Shown here one piece after another: positions 44,829-54,192 of a stretch of 64,000 nt of DNA; position 1 is the stretch's first letter; every line of letters starts with the position of its first letter. Under the pieces are notes generated by a model that saw nothing but the letters and a program-made list of their open reading frames with translations, was not told where the DNA came from and ran no database searches. Source of the DNA: Aquirufa rosea (GTDB lineage Bacteria; Bacteroidota; Bacteroidia; Cytophagales; Spirosomataceae). Both the position numbers and the translations under genes were made by a program. The stretch is taken from NCBI RefSeq assembly GCF_004118285.1, contig NZ_SDHY01000001.1, positions 124,001 through 188,000 of the forward strand, written 5' to 3'.

Positions 44829-45864
44829 AAATGAAGAAATAGATCCAATTGACAGTGAAGACGATTTGTATGAACATTTCAATTTTACTGTCGACAAAGG
44901 TCAACAATTACTTAGAATTGATAAATATTTGCTCTTAAAAATTTCTAATGCCACTCGATCTAAAATTCAAGCGGGAATTGAATTAGGAGCAGTTAAAGTT
45001 AATGGTGCAATCATTAAATCGAATTATAAGGTTAAACCCTTTGATGAAATTGTTGTTGCATTTTCGCATCCGCCAAGAGTTAAAGATGTATTGCCTGAAA
45101 ATATTCCCTTAGATATTGTCTTTGAAGATGATGAATTAATCATCATAAACAAACCAGCGGGTATGGTGGTGCATCCAGCTCATGGTAATTGGAATGGTAC
45201 TTTGGTCAATGGACTCCTTTATCATTGCCAACAATTACCCGGTAAAGAAGAAATTAGACCTGGGCTTGTTCATCGTATCGACAAAGACACATCTGGAATA
45301 TTGGTGGTGGCTAAATCTGAATATTCACTCATCCAATTAGCAAAACAATTTTTTGATCATAGTATCGAGAGGACGTATTATGCCTTGTGTTGGGGTGTGC
45401 CAAAATTGGAAAAAGCAACCTTACGAGGTAAAATTGATCGTAGTCCTAAAGATCGAAAGGTCATGATGATATTTCCAGAAGATGCAGATCATGGGAAATT
45501 GGCCATCACACATTATGAAGTTGTGGAATCCTTTGTTTTTTGTTCTTTGATTAAATTTAATTTAGAAACAGGTAGAACACATCAAATTAGAGCTCACGCT
45601 AGTTCAATGGGTCACCCCTTATTTTCAGATGCAGCCTATGGAGGAGATAAAATTAGGTATATGTGTAGTATGGCCAATTTTAAAACCTTTGTGAATAATT
45701 TGATGAAGGTATGTTCTAGACAGGCTCTACATGCCTATTCTCTGGGTTTTGAACATCCTAAAAGCAAGGAACTAATGTATTATGAACAAGAATTTCCTGA
45801 AGATATGAAGGAGGTAATAGATAAATTAAGAGCAGTATTTAATGATGGACCAAATAGAAATTAA
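44821..45864 (+). CDS. RluD-family 23S rRNA pseudouridine synthase
   Basis: A 347-residue RluA/RluD-type enzyme converting uridine to pseudouridine in large-subunit rRNA. An N-terminal S4 RNA-binding domain (about 25-95: LLRIDKYLLLKISNATRSKIQAGI) precedes the catalytic domain with the Asp of LVHRIDKDTSGILVVAKSE and the closing TGRTHQIRAHASSMGHPL. Its start codon overlaps that of the divergent PLP enzyme, and its end overlaps the GNAT gene by 23 bp. Confidence 0.93.
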   Translation: MSINEEIDPIDSEDDLYEHFNFTVDKGQQLLRIDKYLLLKISNATRSKIQAGIELGAVKVNGAIIKSNYKVKPFDEIVVAFSHPPRVKDVLPENIPLDIVFEDDELIIINKPAGMVVHPAHGNWNGTLVNGLLYHCQQLPGKEEIRPGLVHRIDKDTSGILVVAKSEYSLIQLAKQFFDHSIERTYYALCWGVPKLEKATLRGKIDRSPKDRKVMMIFPEDADHGKLAITHYEVVESFVFCSLIKFNLETGRTHQIRAHASSMGHPLFSDAAYGGDKIRYMCSMANFKTFVNNLMKVCSRQALHAYSLGFEHPKSKELMYYEQEFPEDMKEVIDKLRAVFNDGPNRN

Positions 45865-46297
45865 GAAAGCACAAATAGGGGATGTCCCAGCTATCATGGA
45901 CTTGGTTAAAGAGTTGGCAATTTTCGAAAAAGCCCCTGATGAGGTCAGTTCCACCAAAGATGATTTTATTTTAGGAGGTTTTGGAGATAAACCCATTTTT
46001 GAATCTAATTTGATTTATTTGAATGGAGAGTTAGCGGGGTTTTCCTTGTGGTATTTCCGTTTTTCTACCTGGAAAGGAAAGCGGTTCTATTTGGAGGACC
46101 TTTATATCAAGGAAGAATTTAGATCGAAAGGATTAGGGAAAATGCTGTTAGATGAGGCTATTGAGGAAGCCAAAAGAACGAAATGTACCGGAATGATGTG
46201 GCAAGTTTTGGATTGGAACGAACCAGCCATTCAATTCTATAATCGGTATGGAGTTAAAATGGATGCTGGTTGGTTAAATGTACATCTGGATTTATAA
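45842..46297 (+). CDS. GNAT-family N-acetyltransferase
   Basis: A 151-residue acetyl-CoA-dependent acetyltransferase. The acetyl-CoA-binding region is YLEDLYIKEEFRSKGLGKMLLDEAI (motif A RSKGLGK), followed by WQVLDWNEPAIQFYNRYG (motif B). This pattern resembles diamine N-acetyltransferases (SAT type), so a polyamine or amine substrate is possible but not proven. Two adjacent ATGs (45842 and 45845) are both usable. It overlaps the rluD-like gene by 23 bp; a hairpin spans its stop codon. Confidence 0.88.
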   Translation: MMDQIEIKKAQIGDVPAIMDLVKELAIFEKAPDEVSSTKDDFILGGFGDKPIFESNLIYLNGELAGFSLWYFRFSTWKGKRFYLEDLYIKEEFRSKGLGKMLLDEAIEEAKRTKCTGMMWQVLDWNEPAIQFYNRYGVKMDAGWLNVHLDL

Positions 46298-46309
46298 ACC
46301 CAGATGTAC
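46280..46309. terminator. Hairpin over the GNAT stop codon, between convergent genes
   Basis: Perfect 10-bp stem GTACATCTGG / CCAGATGTAC with the GNAT stop codon in its loop. It lies between the GNAT gene (plus) and the sugar transporter gene (minus) and is probably a shared terminator, though the T-rich tails are weak. Confidence 0.55.
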
Positions 46310-46318
46310 TTATCTTCA

Positions 46319-47626
46319 TTAATGTATAATAATTTGTTTTTCAATATCTTCTAAAGAAGCTCCTTTGGTCTCTGGCATAAGGAATATGACATACATTAAT
46401 TGGCCGACCATCATCAAACCAAACAAACTAAAGATAAAGGTTCCTCCAAAATTTTCTGTAAGTATTGGAAAGAAGTTAGCAACCAAGGCGGCTAATAGCC
46501 AATGAGTTAATGAACCCCATGCCATTCCAGAAGCTCTTACAGAATTTGGAAATATTTCTGAAATAAATACCCATATCACAGAGCCCTGGCCTAAAGCATG
46601 TGAAGCTATAAATAAGAAGATATAGACCGGAACGAGTGAATAGGATTCTTGGTAAAATGATAAGGCTATTAGTCCCAGCGAAATAATATATCCAAAGGAA
46701 CCAATATACATCAAAATCCTTCTACCAATTTTATCTATAAAAAACCACCCCAGCAAAGTAAAGATTAAATTGGCCACTCCGATACCTGCCGTGGATAAAA
46801 GGGCGCCTTCTTTCCCTAATCCGGTTAATTCATAAATCCTTGGAGCATAATAGATGATGGCGTTGATACCTGACATTTGATTAAAAAAGGCGAATAGAAA
46901 GGAGAGGAGCAAGGGTTTGAAATATTTATTAGAGAATAATTTTTCCTTTGTTGTCTGCTTATTAGCATTTTTGATGATGCGATCCAAGGTACCTTTAGGA
47001 TAGGGATCTGCCAATGTGAGAACCTTGAGTGCGCCTTCTTCATCTTTTCTTTTTAATACTAAAAATTGGGGTGTTTCTGGGGTGAATAAAATCAATATGG
47101 AAAATACTAGACTGGGAATAGCTACCATTCCTAGCATATATCTCCAATCATCATCACCACCTTGAAGTAAATAATTGGAAATATAGGCCAATAATATACC
47201 TAGGACTACATTTAATTGAAAAGAAATAACCAATTTTCCTCGATGTTCAGGAGGGGCTATCTCTGATATATAAATGGGGGCTACTACAGAAGAGGCACCA
47301 ATACCTAAGCCCCCTAGAAACCTAAATAACATAAATAAATTCACATCAGTAGCGAGAGCTGCACCTATTGATGATATGAAAAAACTAATTCCAATCCATA
47401 AAAGTGTCTTTTTTCTGCCGTATTTATCAGCCGGAATTCCTCCTAATGCAGCACCCACTACGGTACCGTATAAGGCAGTAGCAACAGCTAATCCATGGGT
47501 CCAACTATCTAAATTCCAAAGTTTCTGAATGGCTAGTTCCGCCCCAGAGATTACAGCAACGTCTAAGCCGAAAAGCATTCCACCCAAACCTACGGTAATA
47601 GACCAAAATATGACATGTTTATTCAT
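46319..47626 (-). CDS. MFS sugar porter (SP family)
   Basis: A 435-residue inner-membrane sugar:proton symporter with about 12 helices. SP-family signatures are GGMLFGLDVAVISGA (helix 1), DKYGRKKTL, RFLGGLGIGASSVVAPIYISEIAPPEHRGKL, FNQMSGINAIIYYAPRIY (helix 7, sugar binding), DKIGRRILM and MPETKGASLEDIE at the C-terminus. It is close to XylE-like transporters; the precise sugar is not readable. It follows the other MFS gene by 62 bp on the same strand. Confidence 0.95.
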   Translation of the reverse strand: MNKHVIFWSITVGLGGMLFGLDVAVISGAELAIQKLWNLDSWTHGLAVATALYGTVVGAALGGIPADKYGRKKTLLWIGISFFISSIGAALATDVNLFMLFRFLGGLGIGASSVVAPIYISEIAPPEHRGKLVISFQLNVVLGILLAYISNYLLQGGDDDWRYMLGMVAIPSLVFSILILFTPETPQFLVLKRKDEEGALKVLTLADPYPKGTLDRIIKNANKQTTKEKLFSNKYFKPLLLSFLFAFFNQMSGINAIIYYAPRIYELTGLGKEGALLSTAGIGVANLIFTLLGWFFIDKIGRRILMYIGSFGYIISLGLIALSFYQESYSLVPVYIFLFIASHALGQGSVIWVFISEIFPNSVRASGMAWGSLTHWLLAALVANFFPILTENFGGTFIFSLFGLMMVGQLMYVIFLMPETKGASLEDIEKQIIIH

Positions 47627-47688
47627 TTCTTTATTTTAATTTCTATTAAATAAAGGTAAGTATTTATTTGAAAAATTCTAAAATGGAA

Positions 47689-48834
47689 TTATTCCTTACT
47701 TAGAGCGAACTTACTTATTAAACTTGCCAATGCACCAAGTATAATAAGTAAAACCAAGGCGTTGGATAATCCGAAATATTCAGAGATAAACCCAATTACC
47801 ACTGGCCCCAACATAAAACCGATATAAGCTATGGTAGAAACTGCAGCTATGGCCATCGCAGGAGAAGTTTCTTTGCTATTTCCTGCTTGAGAATAGATCA
47901 TAGGAACGATGGTTGAAATGCCTAAACCTGTAATAAAACAACCTAATGTAGATATATATACTTGAGCGGAATAGATAGTTATACTCATACCAATGGCAAT
48001 TAGTATTCCATTGATAAGTAATATATTTCGAATAGAAATTCGTTTAGCTGCTTCATCTCCAACTAAACGACCTATCACCATTGAGAAAGCAAAGGCAGAA
48101 AAGCCTATTGTAAACGGAAGCCCCTCTAGACTAGGTAATGATTTGAAATATAGACTAATCCAATCTGCCATTGCACCTTCACATAGCATTCCACAAAATG
48201 CAATCAAGGAAAGGATTAATAAGTAATTATTCAGCTTAAACTTGGGTTTAGTAGCCTCATCTTCCTCCTCTGCTGACGTGACATCTTTTAATAGATGTCT
48301 ATAAATTGTAAATATGGAAATGAAATTTACAAAGGCAATTAAATAGAAATGTTGTTTCAAGCTTATGTCTGCCTTTACTAAATAACCTCCTGATAATGCA
48401 CCCAACATCAATCCAATGGAAAATAAAGCATGAAAAGAGGACATGAGTTTCTTCTCAGTTAGTTTTTCTAAGCTGACTACTTGCGTATTCATGGCAATAT
48501 TTAAAATATCACCTGCCATACCAAAGCCAAAAAGTCCAATAAAGAGAAATACGGAGCTTGAAATATAGGTTAATGCTGGTATGATAAAAACATATAGAAT
48601 GATGGCCAGCAAACAAATAATTTTTGAATTATATTTAGCTATTAGCCATCCAGCAATGGGTAAAGAAACCATAGAACCTATCGGCAATCCCATTAAAATG
48701 CTACCTAATTCCGCATCTGATAAAACTAAAAAATCCTTAAAATCTGGTATTCTAGTAGCCCATGTAGCAAAGTTCAAACCACACAATAAAAATAAGACGC
48801 TGATAGCAAGTCTAGCAGGTAGCATAGCAATCAA
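47689..48834 (-). CDS. MFS transporter, YbjJ/fucose-permease-like
   Basis: A 381-residue inner-membrane transporter with about 12 hydrophobic helices; the N-terminal FLLCGLNFATWATRIPDFK and SDAELGSILMGLPIGSM resemble YbjJ-type and sugar MFS carriers. Substrate unknown. It begins 3 bp after the nucleotidase stop, so they are one transcript. Confidence 0.85.
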   Translation of the reverse strand: MIAMLPARLAISVLFLLCGLNFATWATRIPDFKDFLVLSDAELGSILMGLPIGSMVSLPIAGWLIAKYNSKIICLLAIILYVFIIPALTYISSSVFLFIGLFGFGMAGDILNIAMNTQVVSLEKLTEKKLMSSFHALFSIGLMLGALSGGYLVKADISLKQHFYLIAFVNFISIFTIYRHLLKDVTSAEEEDEATKPKFKLNNYLLILSLIAFCGMLCEGAMADWISLYFKSLPSLEGLPFTIGFSAFAFSMVIGRLVGDEAAKRISIRNILLINGILIAIGMSITIYSAQVYISTLGCFITGLGISTIVPMIYSQAGNSKETSPAMAIAAVSTIAYIGFMLGPVVIGFISEYFGLSNALVLLIILGALASLISKFALSKE

Positions 48835-48837
48835 TAT

Positions 48838-49362
48838 CTATATGAACATATGGGCAACTTCTTTCCAATTATTTACACGTTCATAATCTTGAATGTGAAG
48901 ATTATGAAGTGCTGAATATAGAATGGGTTTACCTGAAAAAGTAATCAAGTTTTTCTCGTGATCGTCAATAAGATAATCGGCTTGAATCATATGTTTATGC
49001 CCACAAAATACGGTATGCTGCCAGCCTATGAATGGGAAATGTTGTTCCAACCAAACTAGTTTTTCTTTCATTGACTCTGGGAATTCAGTAGCAGCTGATA
49101 CAATGAAAACTTCGTACTTCTTTTGAAGTTGCTTTACTACTTCCACCGCATCATCTTTAACGGCAATGTCCAAGAAAAATCCTGGTTCCCATAAAAATTG
49201 ATTATTGGATTGATAATCTTGATAAAAGGCCATTTTTAATGAATTATCTTTCAATAATTCGTCATGGCTATATGATTTGTTTAATCGGGAATTTATCTGG
49301 TCAATTATTTTGATGGATGTTTCAGCTAATACATCATCCATGTCAATAGCAATTCTTTTCAT
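48838..49362 (-). CDS. 5'(3')-deoxyribonucleotidase-like HAD phosphatase
   Basis: A 174-residue HAD enzyme of the NT5C group, removing phosphate from (deoxy)nucleoside monophosphates. Motif I is IDMDDVLAE (residues 5-13), motif II the FIVSAATEF region, and the late Asp pair is in YLIDDHEKNL. The ATG at 49362 puts the catalytic motif at the usual distance; the in-frame ATG at 49392 would lie inside the groEL terminator. The terminator T-run ends about 13 nt before this start. Confidence 0.88.
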   Translation of the reverse strand: MKRIAIDMDDVLAETSIKIIDQINSRLNKSYSHDELLKDNSLKMAFYQDYQSNNQFLWEPGFFLDIAVKDDAVEVVKQLQKKYEVFIVSAATEFPESMKEKLVWLEQHFPFIGWQHTVFCGHKHMIQADYLIDDHEKNLITFSGKPILYSALHNLHIQDYERVNNWKEVAHMFI

Positions 49363-49380
49363 TGAGAGTAAGTATAAAAA

Positions 49381-49406
49381 AAAACTCCCCAAAGATGGGG
49401 AGTTTT
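49381..49406 (-). terminator. Rho-independent terminator of groESL
   Basis: Perfect 10-bp stem AAAACTCCCC / GGGGAGTTTT with a 6-nt loop; on the minus strand it ends in a run of nine T. It lies 20 nt after the groEL stop. Confidence 0.93.
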
Positions 49407-49426
49407 CACTAGAAAATCTAATTTAA

Positions 49427-51058
49427 TTACATCATGCCGCCCATTCCGCCGCCACCAGGCCCGTGTGCATGAGCTGGTTCTGCAGCCGGTTTGTCGGAGA
49501 TAACGCATTCTGTAGTTAATAGTAAACCTGCTATAGATGCTGCATTTTCTAAAGCTAAACGAGTTACTTTAGTTGGGTCAATGATACCCGCAGCAATCAT
49601 ATTTTCGTATTTATCTTCACGAGCATTGTAACCGAAGTCATCTTTGCCAGCTTTAACCGCGTTGATTACTACCGAACCCTCACCGCCAGCGTTAGAAACG
49701 ATAGTACGTAAAGGAGATTCCACAGCTTGACGGATGATGTTGATACCTGTATTTTGGTCCTCATTTTCTCCTGTCAAATTATCTAAAGCAGCGATAGCAC
49801 GAATTAAAGCGACACCACCACCTGCAACGATACCTTCTTCTACTGCAGCACGTGTAGCATGCAAAGCATCATCAACACGGTCTTTCTTCTCCTTCATTTC
49901 TACCTCTGTAGCTGCACCAATGTAAAGAATAGCTACACCACCAGACAACTTAGCTAAACGCTCTTGTAATTTCTCACGATCGTAATCAGAAGTTGTATTC
50001 TCAATTTGCGATTTGATTTGATTTACACGATTGTCGATATCACTCTTAGCGCCACTTCCATTTACAACTGTAGTGTTGTCTTTGTCGATGATAACTTTTT
50101 CAGCTTGTCCCAGGTATTCTAAAGTGGCATTTTCTAATTTGAAACCTCTTTCTTCTGCGATAACTGTACCACCAGTTAAGATAGCGATATCTTCTAACAT
50201 GGCTTTTCTACGGTCACCGAAACCTGGAGCTTTTACAGCCGCCACTTTCAGAGCACCACGGATTTTGTTTACTACTAAAGTAGCTAAAGCTTCACCGTCT
50301 ACATCTTCAGAGATGATCAATAAAGGACGACCAGTTTGAGCTACTGCCTCTAAAACTGGAAGTAATTCCTTCATAGAGGAAACTTTCTTTTCAGAAATTA
50401 AAATGAATGGTTTTTCTAATTCAACCTCCATTTTGTCTGTATTAGTTACAAAGTAAGCAGAAAGGTATCCGCGATCGAATTGCATACCTTCTACAGTCTT
50501 TACTTCAGTCTCTGTACCACGAGCTTCCTCAACTGTAATAACACCTTCACGACCCACTTTCTCCATAGCAGAAGAAATCATTTGACCAATTTCTACATCG
50601 TTATTAGCAGAAATGGTAGCTACTTGAGCAATTTCATTTGAAGTAGTGATAGGACGAGATTGTGATTTTAAGTTATCAACGATAGCTTCGACAGCTTTCT
50701 CGATTCCACGCTTTAAATCCATTGGATTAGCTCCAGCGGCTACGTTTTTAGAACCGATAGTGTAGATAGATTGAGCTAATACCGTAGCAGTTGTAGTTCC
50801 GTCACCTGCTTGATCAGCCGTTTTAGAAGCTACTTCTTTTACTAATTGAGCGCCCATGTTCTCTACAGCATCCTCTAATTCAATTTCTTTTGCTACAGAA
50901 ACACCGTCTTTAGTAATCGATGGTGAACCAAATTTTTTATCAATGATTACATTACGTCCCTTAGGTCCTAATGTTACTTTTACGGCGTTTGCAAGGGTAT
51001 CTACCCCTCTTTTCATTTTTTCTCTCGCCTCGGTGTCAAAATATAGTTCTTTTGCCAT
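49427..51058 (-). CDS. groEL: Chaperonin GroEL
   Basis: A 543-residue Hsp60 that forms the folding chamber with GroES. The nucleotide-binding GPKGRNV and [12 protein letters not shown], the [16 protein letters not shown] segment and the glycine/methionine-rich tail ([11 protein letters not shown]) are all present. Length is normal. It lies 44 bp downstream of groES and ends in a strong terminator. Confidence 0.99.
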   Translation of the reverse strand: MAKELYFDTEAREKMKRGVDTLANAVKVTLGPKGRNVIIDKKFGSPSITKDGVSVAKEIELEDAVENMGAQLVKEVASKTADQAGDGTTTATVLAQSIYTIGSKNVAAGANPMDLKRGIEKAVEAIVDNLKSQSRPITTSNEIAQVATISANNDVEIGQMISSAMEKVGREGVITVEEARGTETEVKTVEGMQFDRGYLSAYFVTNTDKMEVELEKPFILISEKKVSSMKELLPVLEAVAQTGRPLLIISEDVDGEALATLVVNKIRGALKVAAVKAPGFGDRRKAMLEDIAILTGGTVIAEERGFKLENATLEYLGQAEKVIIDKDNTTVVNGSGAKSDIDNRVNQIKSQIENTTSDYDREKLQERLAKLSGGVAILYIGAATEVEMKEKKDRVDDALHATRAAVEEGIVAGGGVALIRAIAALDNLTGENEDQNTGINIIRQAVESPLRTIVSNAGGEGSVVINAVKAGKDDFGYNAREDKYENMIAAGIIDPTKVTRLALENAASIAGLLLTTECVISDKPAAEPAHAHGPGGGGMGGMM

Positions 51059-51102
51059 TTTGTTAAATAAAATTTACTGGTTGAATATTGTAAGTATGAA
51101 AA

Positions 51103-51381
51103 CTATAAAACTGCAAAAATGTCAGATTCACGCATGATCAAATAATCTTTGCCATCGATGGTAATTTCAGTGCCTGAATATTTACCATACAACACTGCAT
51201 CACCCACTTTAACGGTAATAGGCTCATCTTTTTTACCATTACCAATGGCTACGATAGTTCCTTTTTGTGGTTTTTCTTTGGCAGTATCTGGAATAATGAT
51301 ACCAAAAGCAGTTTTTTCTTCAGCTTGAGCAGGCTCAACAACAACCCGATCTGCTAAGGGCTTGATACTTAATTTTGACAT
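51103..51381 (-). CDS. groES: Co-chaperonin GroES
   Basis: A 92-residue lid of the GroEL chamber. The start [20 protein letters not shown], the mobile loop [13 protein letters not shown] and the [10 protein letters not shown] segment are typical. It forms a two-gene operon with groEL. A hairpin terminator of secG ends just 32 nt before its start, with tandem TGTCAG sites further upstream. Confidence 0.98.
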   Translation of the reverse strand: MSKLSIKPLADRVVVEPAQAEEKTAFGIIIPDTAKEKPQKGTIVAIGNGKKDEPITVKVGDAVLYGKYSGTEITIDGKDYLIMRESDIFAVL

Positions 51382-51413
51382 AATAATATAGATTTTAAGT
51401 TATTAACATGTAA

Positions 51414-51438
51414 AAAGTCCTTATCATCTAAGGACTTT
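51414..51438 (-). terminator. Hairpin between secG and groES
   Basis: Perfect 10-bp stem AAAGTCCTTA / TAAGGACTTT with a 5-nt loop, ending in five T on the minus strand. It probably ends the transcript containing secG; because it sits just ahead of groES it would also lie in the leader of any groES transcript started upstream of it. Confidence 0.75.
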
Positions 51439-51483
51439 ACATTTATTAGCATGATGTATGCCAAAAAAAATATGCGGTAAAAT

Positions 51484-51516
51484 TGTCAGTTTTTCGACAA
51501 ATAATGTCAGTCTGAC
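51484..51516 (-). promoter_or_regulatory. Repeated TGTCAG/CTGAC sites upstream of groES
   Basis: TGTCAG occurs at 51484-51489 and 51505-51510, and the second copy forms the palindrome GTCAG-T-CTGAC at 51506-51516 with the secG stop. They lie 100-135 bp upstream of groES. This could be a heat-shock control site, but no CIRCE (HrcA) element is seen and the function is inferred only from position and repetition. Confidence 0.35.
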
Positions 51517-51842
51517 TATTTTGCTGGTGCAACTGGGCTAGGAGCAGGGGAAGCTGGTAAAGTTTTTCCAGCAGCTTTTTCTACATTGACAGATTGAGTA
51601 GCGTCGCTATTAACTGAAGATAAGGTAAAATTAGTCAAAAGGACTAAAACCAAAATGCTAATGGAGAAACCCCAAGTTAATTGCTCTACCAAATCACCTG
51701 TTTTTTGAACTCCAAACATTTGAGTAGCGCCTCCAGATGAAAACTCGCCACTAATTCCTCCGCCTTTTGGATTTTGAACCAAAATTAAAATGATTAATAG
51801 GGCAGAAAATAGTACGATAAGTGATATTAATACGGTGAACAT
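51516..51842 (-). CDS. secG: Protein translocase subunit SecG
   Basis: A 108-residue inner-membrane subunit of SecYEG. Two hydrophobic helices (about 2-22 and 57-77) flank the conserved VQNPKGGGISGEFSSGGATQMFG. The Ala/Pro-rich C-terminal tail is variable in this family. It lies 7 bp downstream of the TPR-like gene in the run miaB to secG. Confidence 0.95.
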   Translation of the reverse strand: MFTVLISLIVLFSALLIILILVQNPKGGGISGEFSSGGATQMFGVQKTGDLVEQLTWGFSISILVLVLLTNFTLSSVNSDATQSVNVEKAAGKTLPASPAPSPVAPAK

Positions 51843-51849
51843 TGTGTAT

Positions 51850-52395
51850 TTAAATTAATTTATGTTTCAATTCGGAAATTCGAGCTGCAAAGTAAACGCT
51901 TTTTTCAGGTTTAATCAAACTTAATTTTTCATACATCTCAATGGCACGCTCATACTTTTCTTGAGATTCTAGAATTTTTGCAAAGGTTTCAGATACAGGT
52001 GGACCACTTTTGAATTCAGATAAATCCATTAATTCAATTGGTTCATCATTTTGATTTTTCTTTGGCCTAGCGATAGTAGGCAAATTCTGTAAAAAATCAT
52101 CAATGACCTGAAGCTGTTCTTTTACATCAGGTAACGGTTTGAAAAATTCAGAAATAGATAAAGAATAGGGGACACTAATTTCTTCAATATCAAAAATACT
52201 TTCAAAATAGTGTTTTCTGGAGGAAGACATCAAGGCTATTTTCTTTTGTTGTTCTGCGTTGAATTTTTCATTCCAAAACAACAAATAAAAGTAAGGGTAT
52301 ATCTCCTTGTCATGATCAAAGCTATGCTGAATATTCGAATTACTTCGATCTATCTTGTTAAGGAGAAACCATAAATCTTGTGCCTTATTATTCAT
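51850..52395 (-). CDS. Hypothetical protein with a TPR-like C-terminus
   Basis: A 181-residue soluble protein without signal peptide or membrane helix. The C-terminal 35 residues (FAKILESQEKYERAIEMYEKLSLIKPEKSVYFA) look like one tetratricopeptide repeat; the rest is unassigned. It sits between lptE and secG, an arrangement I recall from other Bacteroidota, so a conserved envelope- or secretion-linked role is possible but unproven. The ATG at 52395 is just past the lptE stop (1-bp gap); the ATG at 52407 would overlap lptE. Confidence 0.75.
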   Translation of the reverse strand: MNNKAQDLWFLLNKIDRSNSNIQHSFDHDKEIYPYFYLLFWNEKFNAEQQKKIALMSSSRKHYFESIFDIEEISVPYSLSISEFFKPLPDVKEQLQVIDDFLQNLPTIARPKKNQNDEPIELMDLSEFKSGPPVSETFAKILESQEKYERAIEMYEKLSLIKPEKSVYFAARISELKHKLI

Positions 52396-52396
52396 G

Positions 52397-52903
52397 TTAC
52401 CAATCACCAGCTATCTTGTTGAATAAATCTAAGATAATTTGATCCAATAATTTAGGGATTAAATTCTTCTCCACTTGATTTAAAGTCTGATTTTGTGGAA
52501 AATCCTGGTAAAAGGAAAATTCCTGATCAAAGTTTTTATTCTCGTCCAGACGATTTGTTAATCTAAATTGAATTCGAAGCGTCAAGCGATTCAAGCCAGC
52601 TTTATCATCTGAGGTAGGTGCTTGTGGGCTTAATTCATATCCTACAATGGTACCTTCTAATAACAAATCAGGCGCTTGGGTGGTTAATTTTAGTGAGGTA
52701 TTACGTTGAAAATATTCCTTTAACCTTTCATTAACATCGAGGCTTAAATTAGCAGGACCACCCGCAGTTTCCATACGGATATTACTAATGTGAATCGTCT
52801 TTAGCTCTGGCGAAAGACTTGCTCCTTTAAAGCTATAACAACCGCTTAAAATTGTAGAAGCCAATATGAGCACCCATAATCTAGGCAATATCTTCCAAAT
52901 CAT
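52397..52903 (-). CDS. lptE: LPS assembly lipoprotein LptE
   Basis: A 168-residue outer-membrane lipoprotein that plugs LptD for lipopolysaccharide export. The lipobox is LSGC (Cys22), and the first mature residues CYSFKGASL followed by IHISNI are typical of Bacteroidota LptE. It overlaps the sigma-54 regulator by 23 bp, suggesting coupled translation. Confidence 0.88.
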   Translation of the reverse strand: MIWKILPRLWVLILASTILSGCYSFKGASLSPELKTIHISNIRMETAGGPANLSLDVNERLKEYFQRNTSLKLTTQAPDLLLEGTIVGYELSPQAPTSDDKAGLNRLTLRIQFRLTNRLDENKNFDQEFSFYQDFPQNQTLNQVEKNLIPKLLDQIILDLFNKIAGDW

Positions 52904-54191
52904 ACTGTTTAATTTTACGATATAGGGTTCTTTCAGATATTCCTAAATCTTTGGCTGCATATTTACGTTTGTTCTTATTTTTCTTCAATGCACGTATGAT
53001 GATTTCTTTTTCTTGTTTTTCAAGAGACAAGGTTACATCTTGAACAACGGCACTTACATCCTCATAATTGATTGATTCCTCTACACGATTGTTTGTTACA
53101 GGATGTATTTCAATTGGATTCGAACTCACTTCAACTGTACTGGTGGTAGCTGGTAACGGTAAGTTTTTGTGCAATTCAGAGAATTCAGGCTTAATATCCT
53201 CAAAAATCGACATGTTATTAGAAATAATGTCATAGGCATTTGAATTACCTGACTCGATTACTTTTAATAATATTTTCTTCAATTCAGTCACATCTCGCTT
53301 TAAATCAAATAGAATTTTATATAATATCTCGCGCTCATTGATACCTTCGGGACTTGTGAAAAAATCGCCTTTGATAACAGAAGAATTGATTTTAGGCTCA
53401 TTGAATTCCAAATAATATTGAAGCTTAACATCATCTACAATTCGATCTCCTACCTCCAATACTGAAATTTGCTCAGCCAAATTCTTTAATTGTCGAATAT
53501 TGCCTGGAAAACGTTGTTTTTGAAGTAAATCTTTAGCCTCTCGTGTCAACATAATCGGTTTAACACGATGCAACTCAGAAAAATCCGTGGTGAACTTGCG
53601 GAATAGTAATTCAATATCATCTCCTCTTTCACGCAATGGAGGTACATAAATAGGCACCGTACAAAGACGATAGTATAAATCCTCTCTGAATTTACCTGAG
53701 GCAATGGCATCTTGTAGATTAACGTTGGTAGCGGCTACTACACGAGTATTGGTTTTTTGAACTTTCGAGGAACCAACGCGGTAAAATTCTCCATTTTCCA
53801 ATACACGCAATAGTCGAGCCTGAGTACCTAATGGCATTTCTCCAATTTCATCCAAAAATATGGTACCTCCATCCGTTACTTCAAAATACCCTTTTCTGGC
53901 TTCAATAGCTCCGGTAAATGAACCCTTTTCATGACCAAATAATTCGGAATCAATGGTTCCCTCTGGAATGGCACCACAATTGACAGCGATAAACTGTCCA
54001 TGCTTTCTTTTAGAAAGAGAATGAATTATTTTGGAAAAAGACTCTTTTCCAGATCCACTTTCACCTGTAATTAGAACTGTCATGTCGGTGGGTGCCACCT
54101 GCTCTGCTACAGAAATTGATCTCAATAGGGCAGGAGAATTACCGATTATACCAAAACGAGCTTTGATAGCATTCAAATGACTTGATTCCAT
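52881..54191 (-). CDS. Sigma-54-dependent transcriptional activator without receiver domain
   Basis: A 436-residue AAA+ activator. There is almost no N-terminal sensor domain: the AAA+ module starts near residue 14, with Walker A GESGSGKE (43-50), the sigma-54-contact loop as GSFTGA (90-95), Walker B IFLDEIGEM and R-finger region FREDLYYRLC. The middle region (about 265-385) is unassigned, and a Fis-type helix-turn-helix is at 395-436 (YAAKDLGISERTLYRKIKQYDLE). It lies 1 bp after miaB and overlaps lptE by 23 bp. How it is controlled without a sensor domain, and its targets, are unknown. Confidence 0.93.
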   Translation of the reverse strand: MESSHLNAIKARFGIIGNSPALLRSISVAEQVAPTDMTVLITGESGSGKESFSKIIHSLSKRKHGQFIAVNCGAIPEGTIDSELFGHEKGSFTGAIEARKGYFEVTDGGTIFLDEIGEMPLGTQARLLRVLENGEFYRVGSSKVQKTNTRVVAATNVNLQDAIASGKFREDLYYRLCTVPIYVPPLRERGDDIELLFRKFTTDFSELHRVKPIMLTREAKDLLQKQRFPGNIRQLKNLAEQISVLEVGDRIVDDVKLQYYLEFNEPKINSSVIKGDFFTSPEGINEREILYKILFDLKRDVTELKKILLKVIESGNSNAYDIISNNMSIFEDIKPEFSELHKNLPLPATTSTVEVSSNPIEIHPVTNNRVEESINYEDVSAVVQDVTLSLEKQEKEIIIRALKKNKNKRKYAAKDLGISERTLYRKIKQYDLEDIA

Positions 54192-54192
54192 A

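Noticed and set aside
49734-50339. Plus-strand ORFs opposite groEL
   Set aside because: Ordinary antisense open frames of a conserved chaperonin gene; composition follows groEL codon positions.
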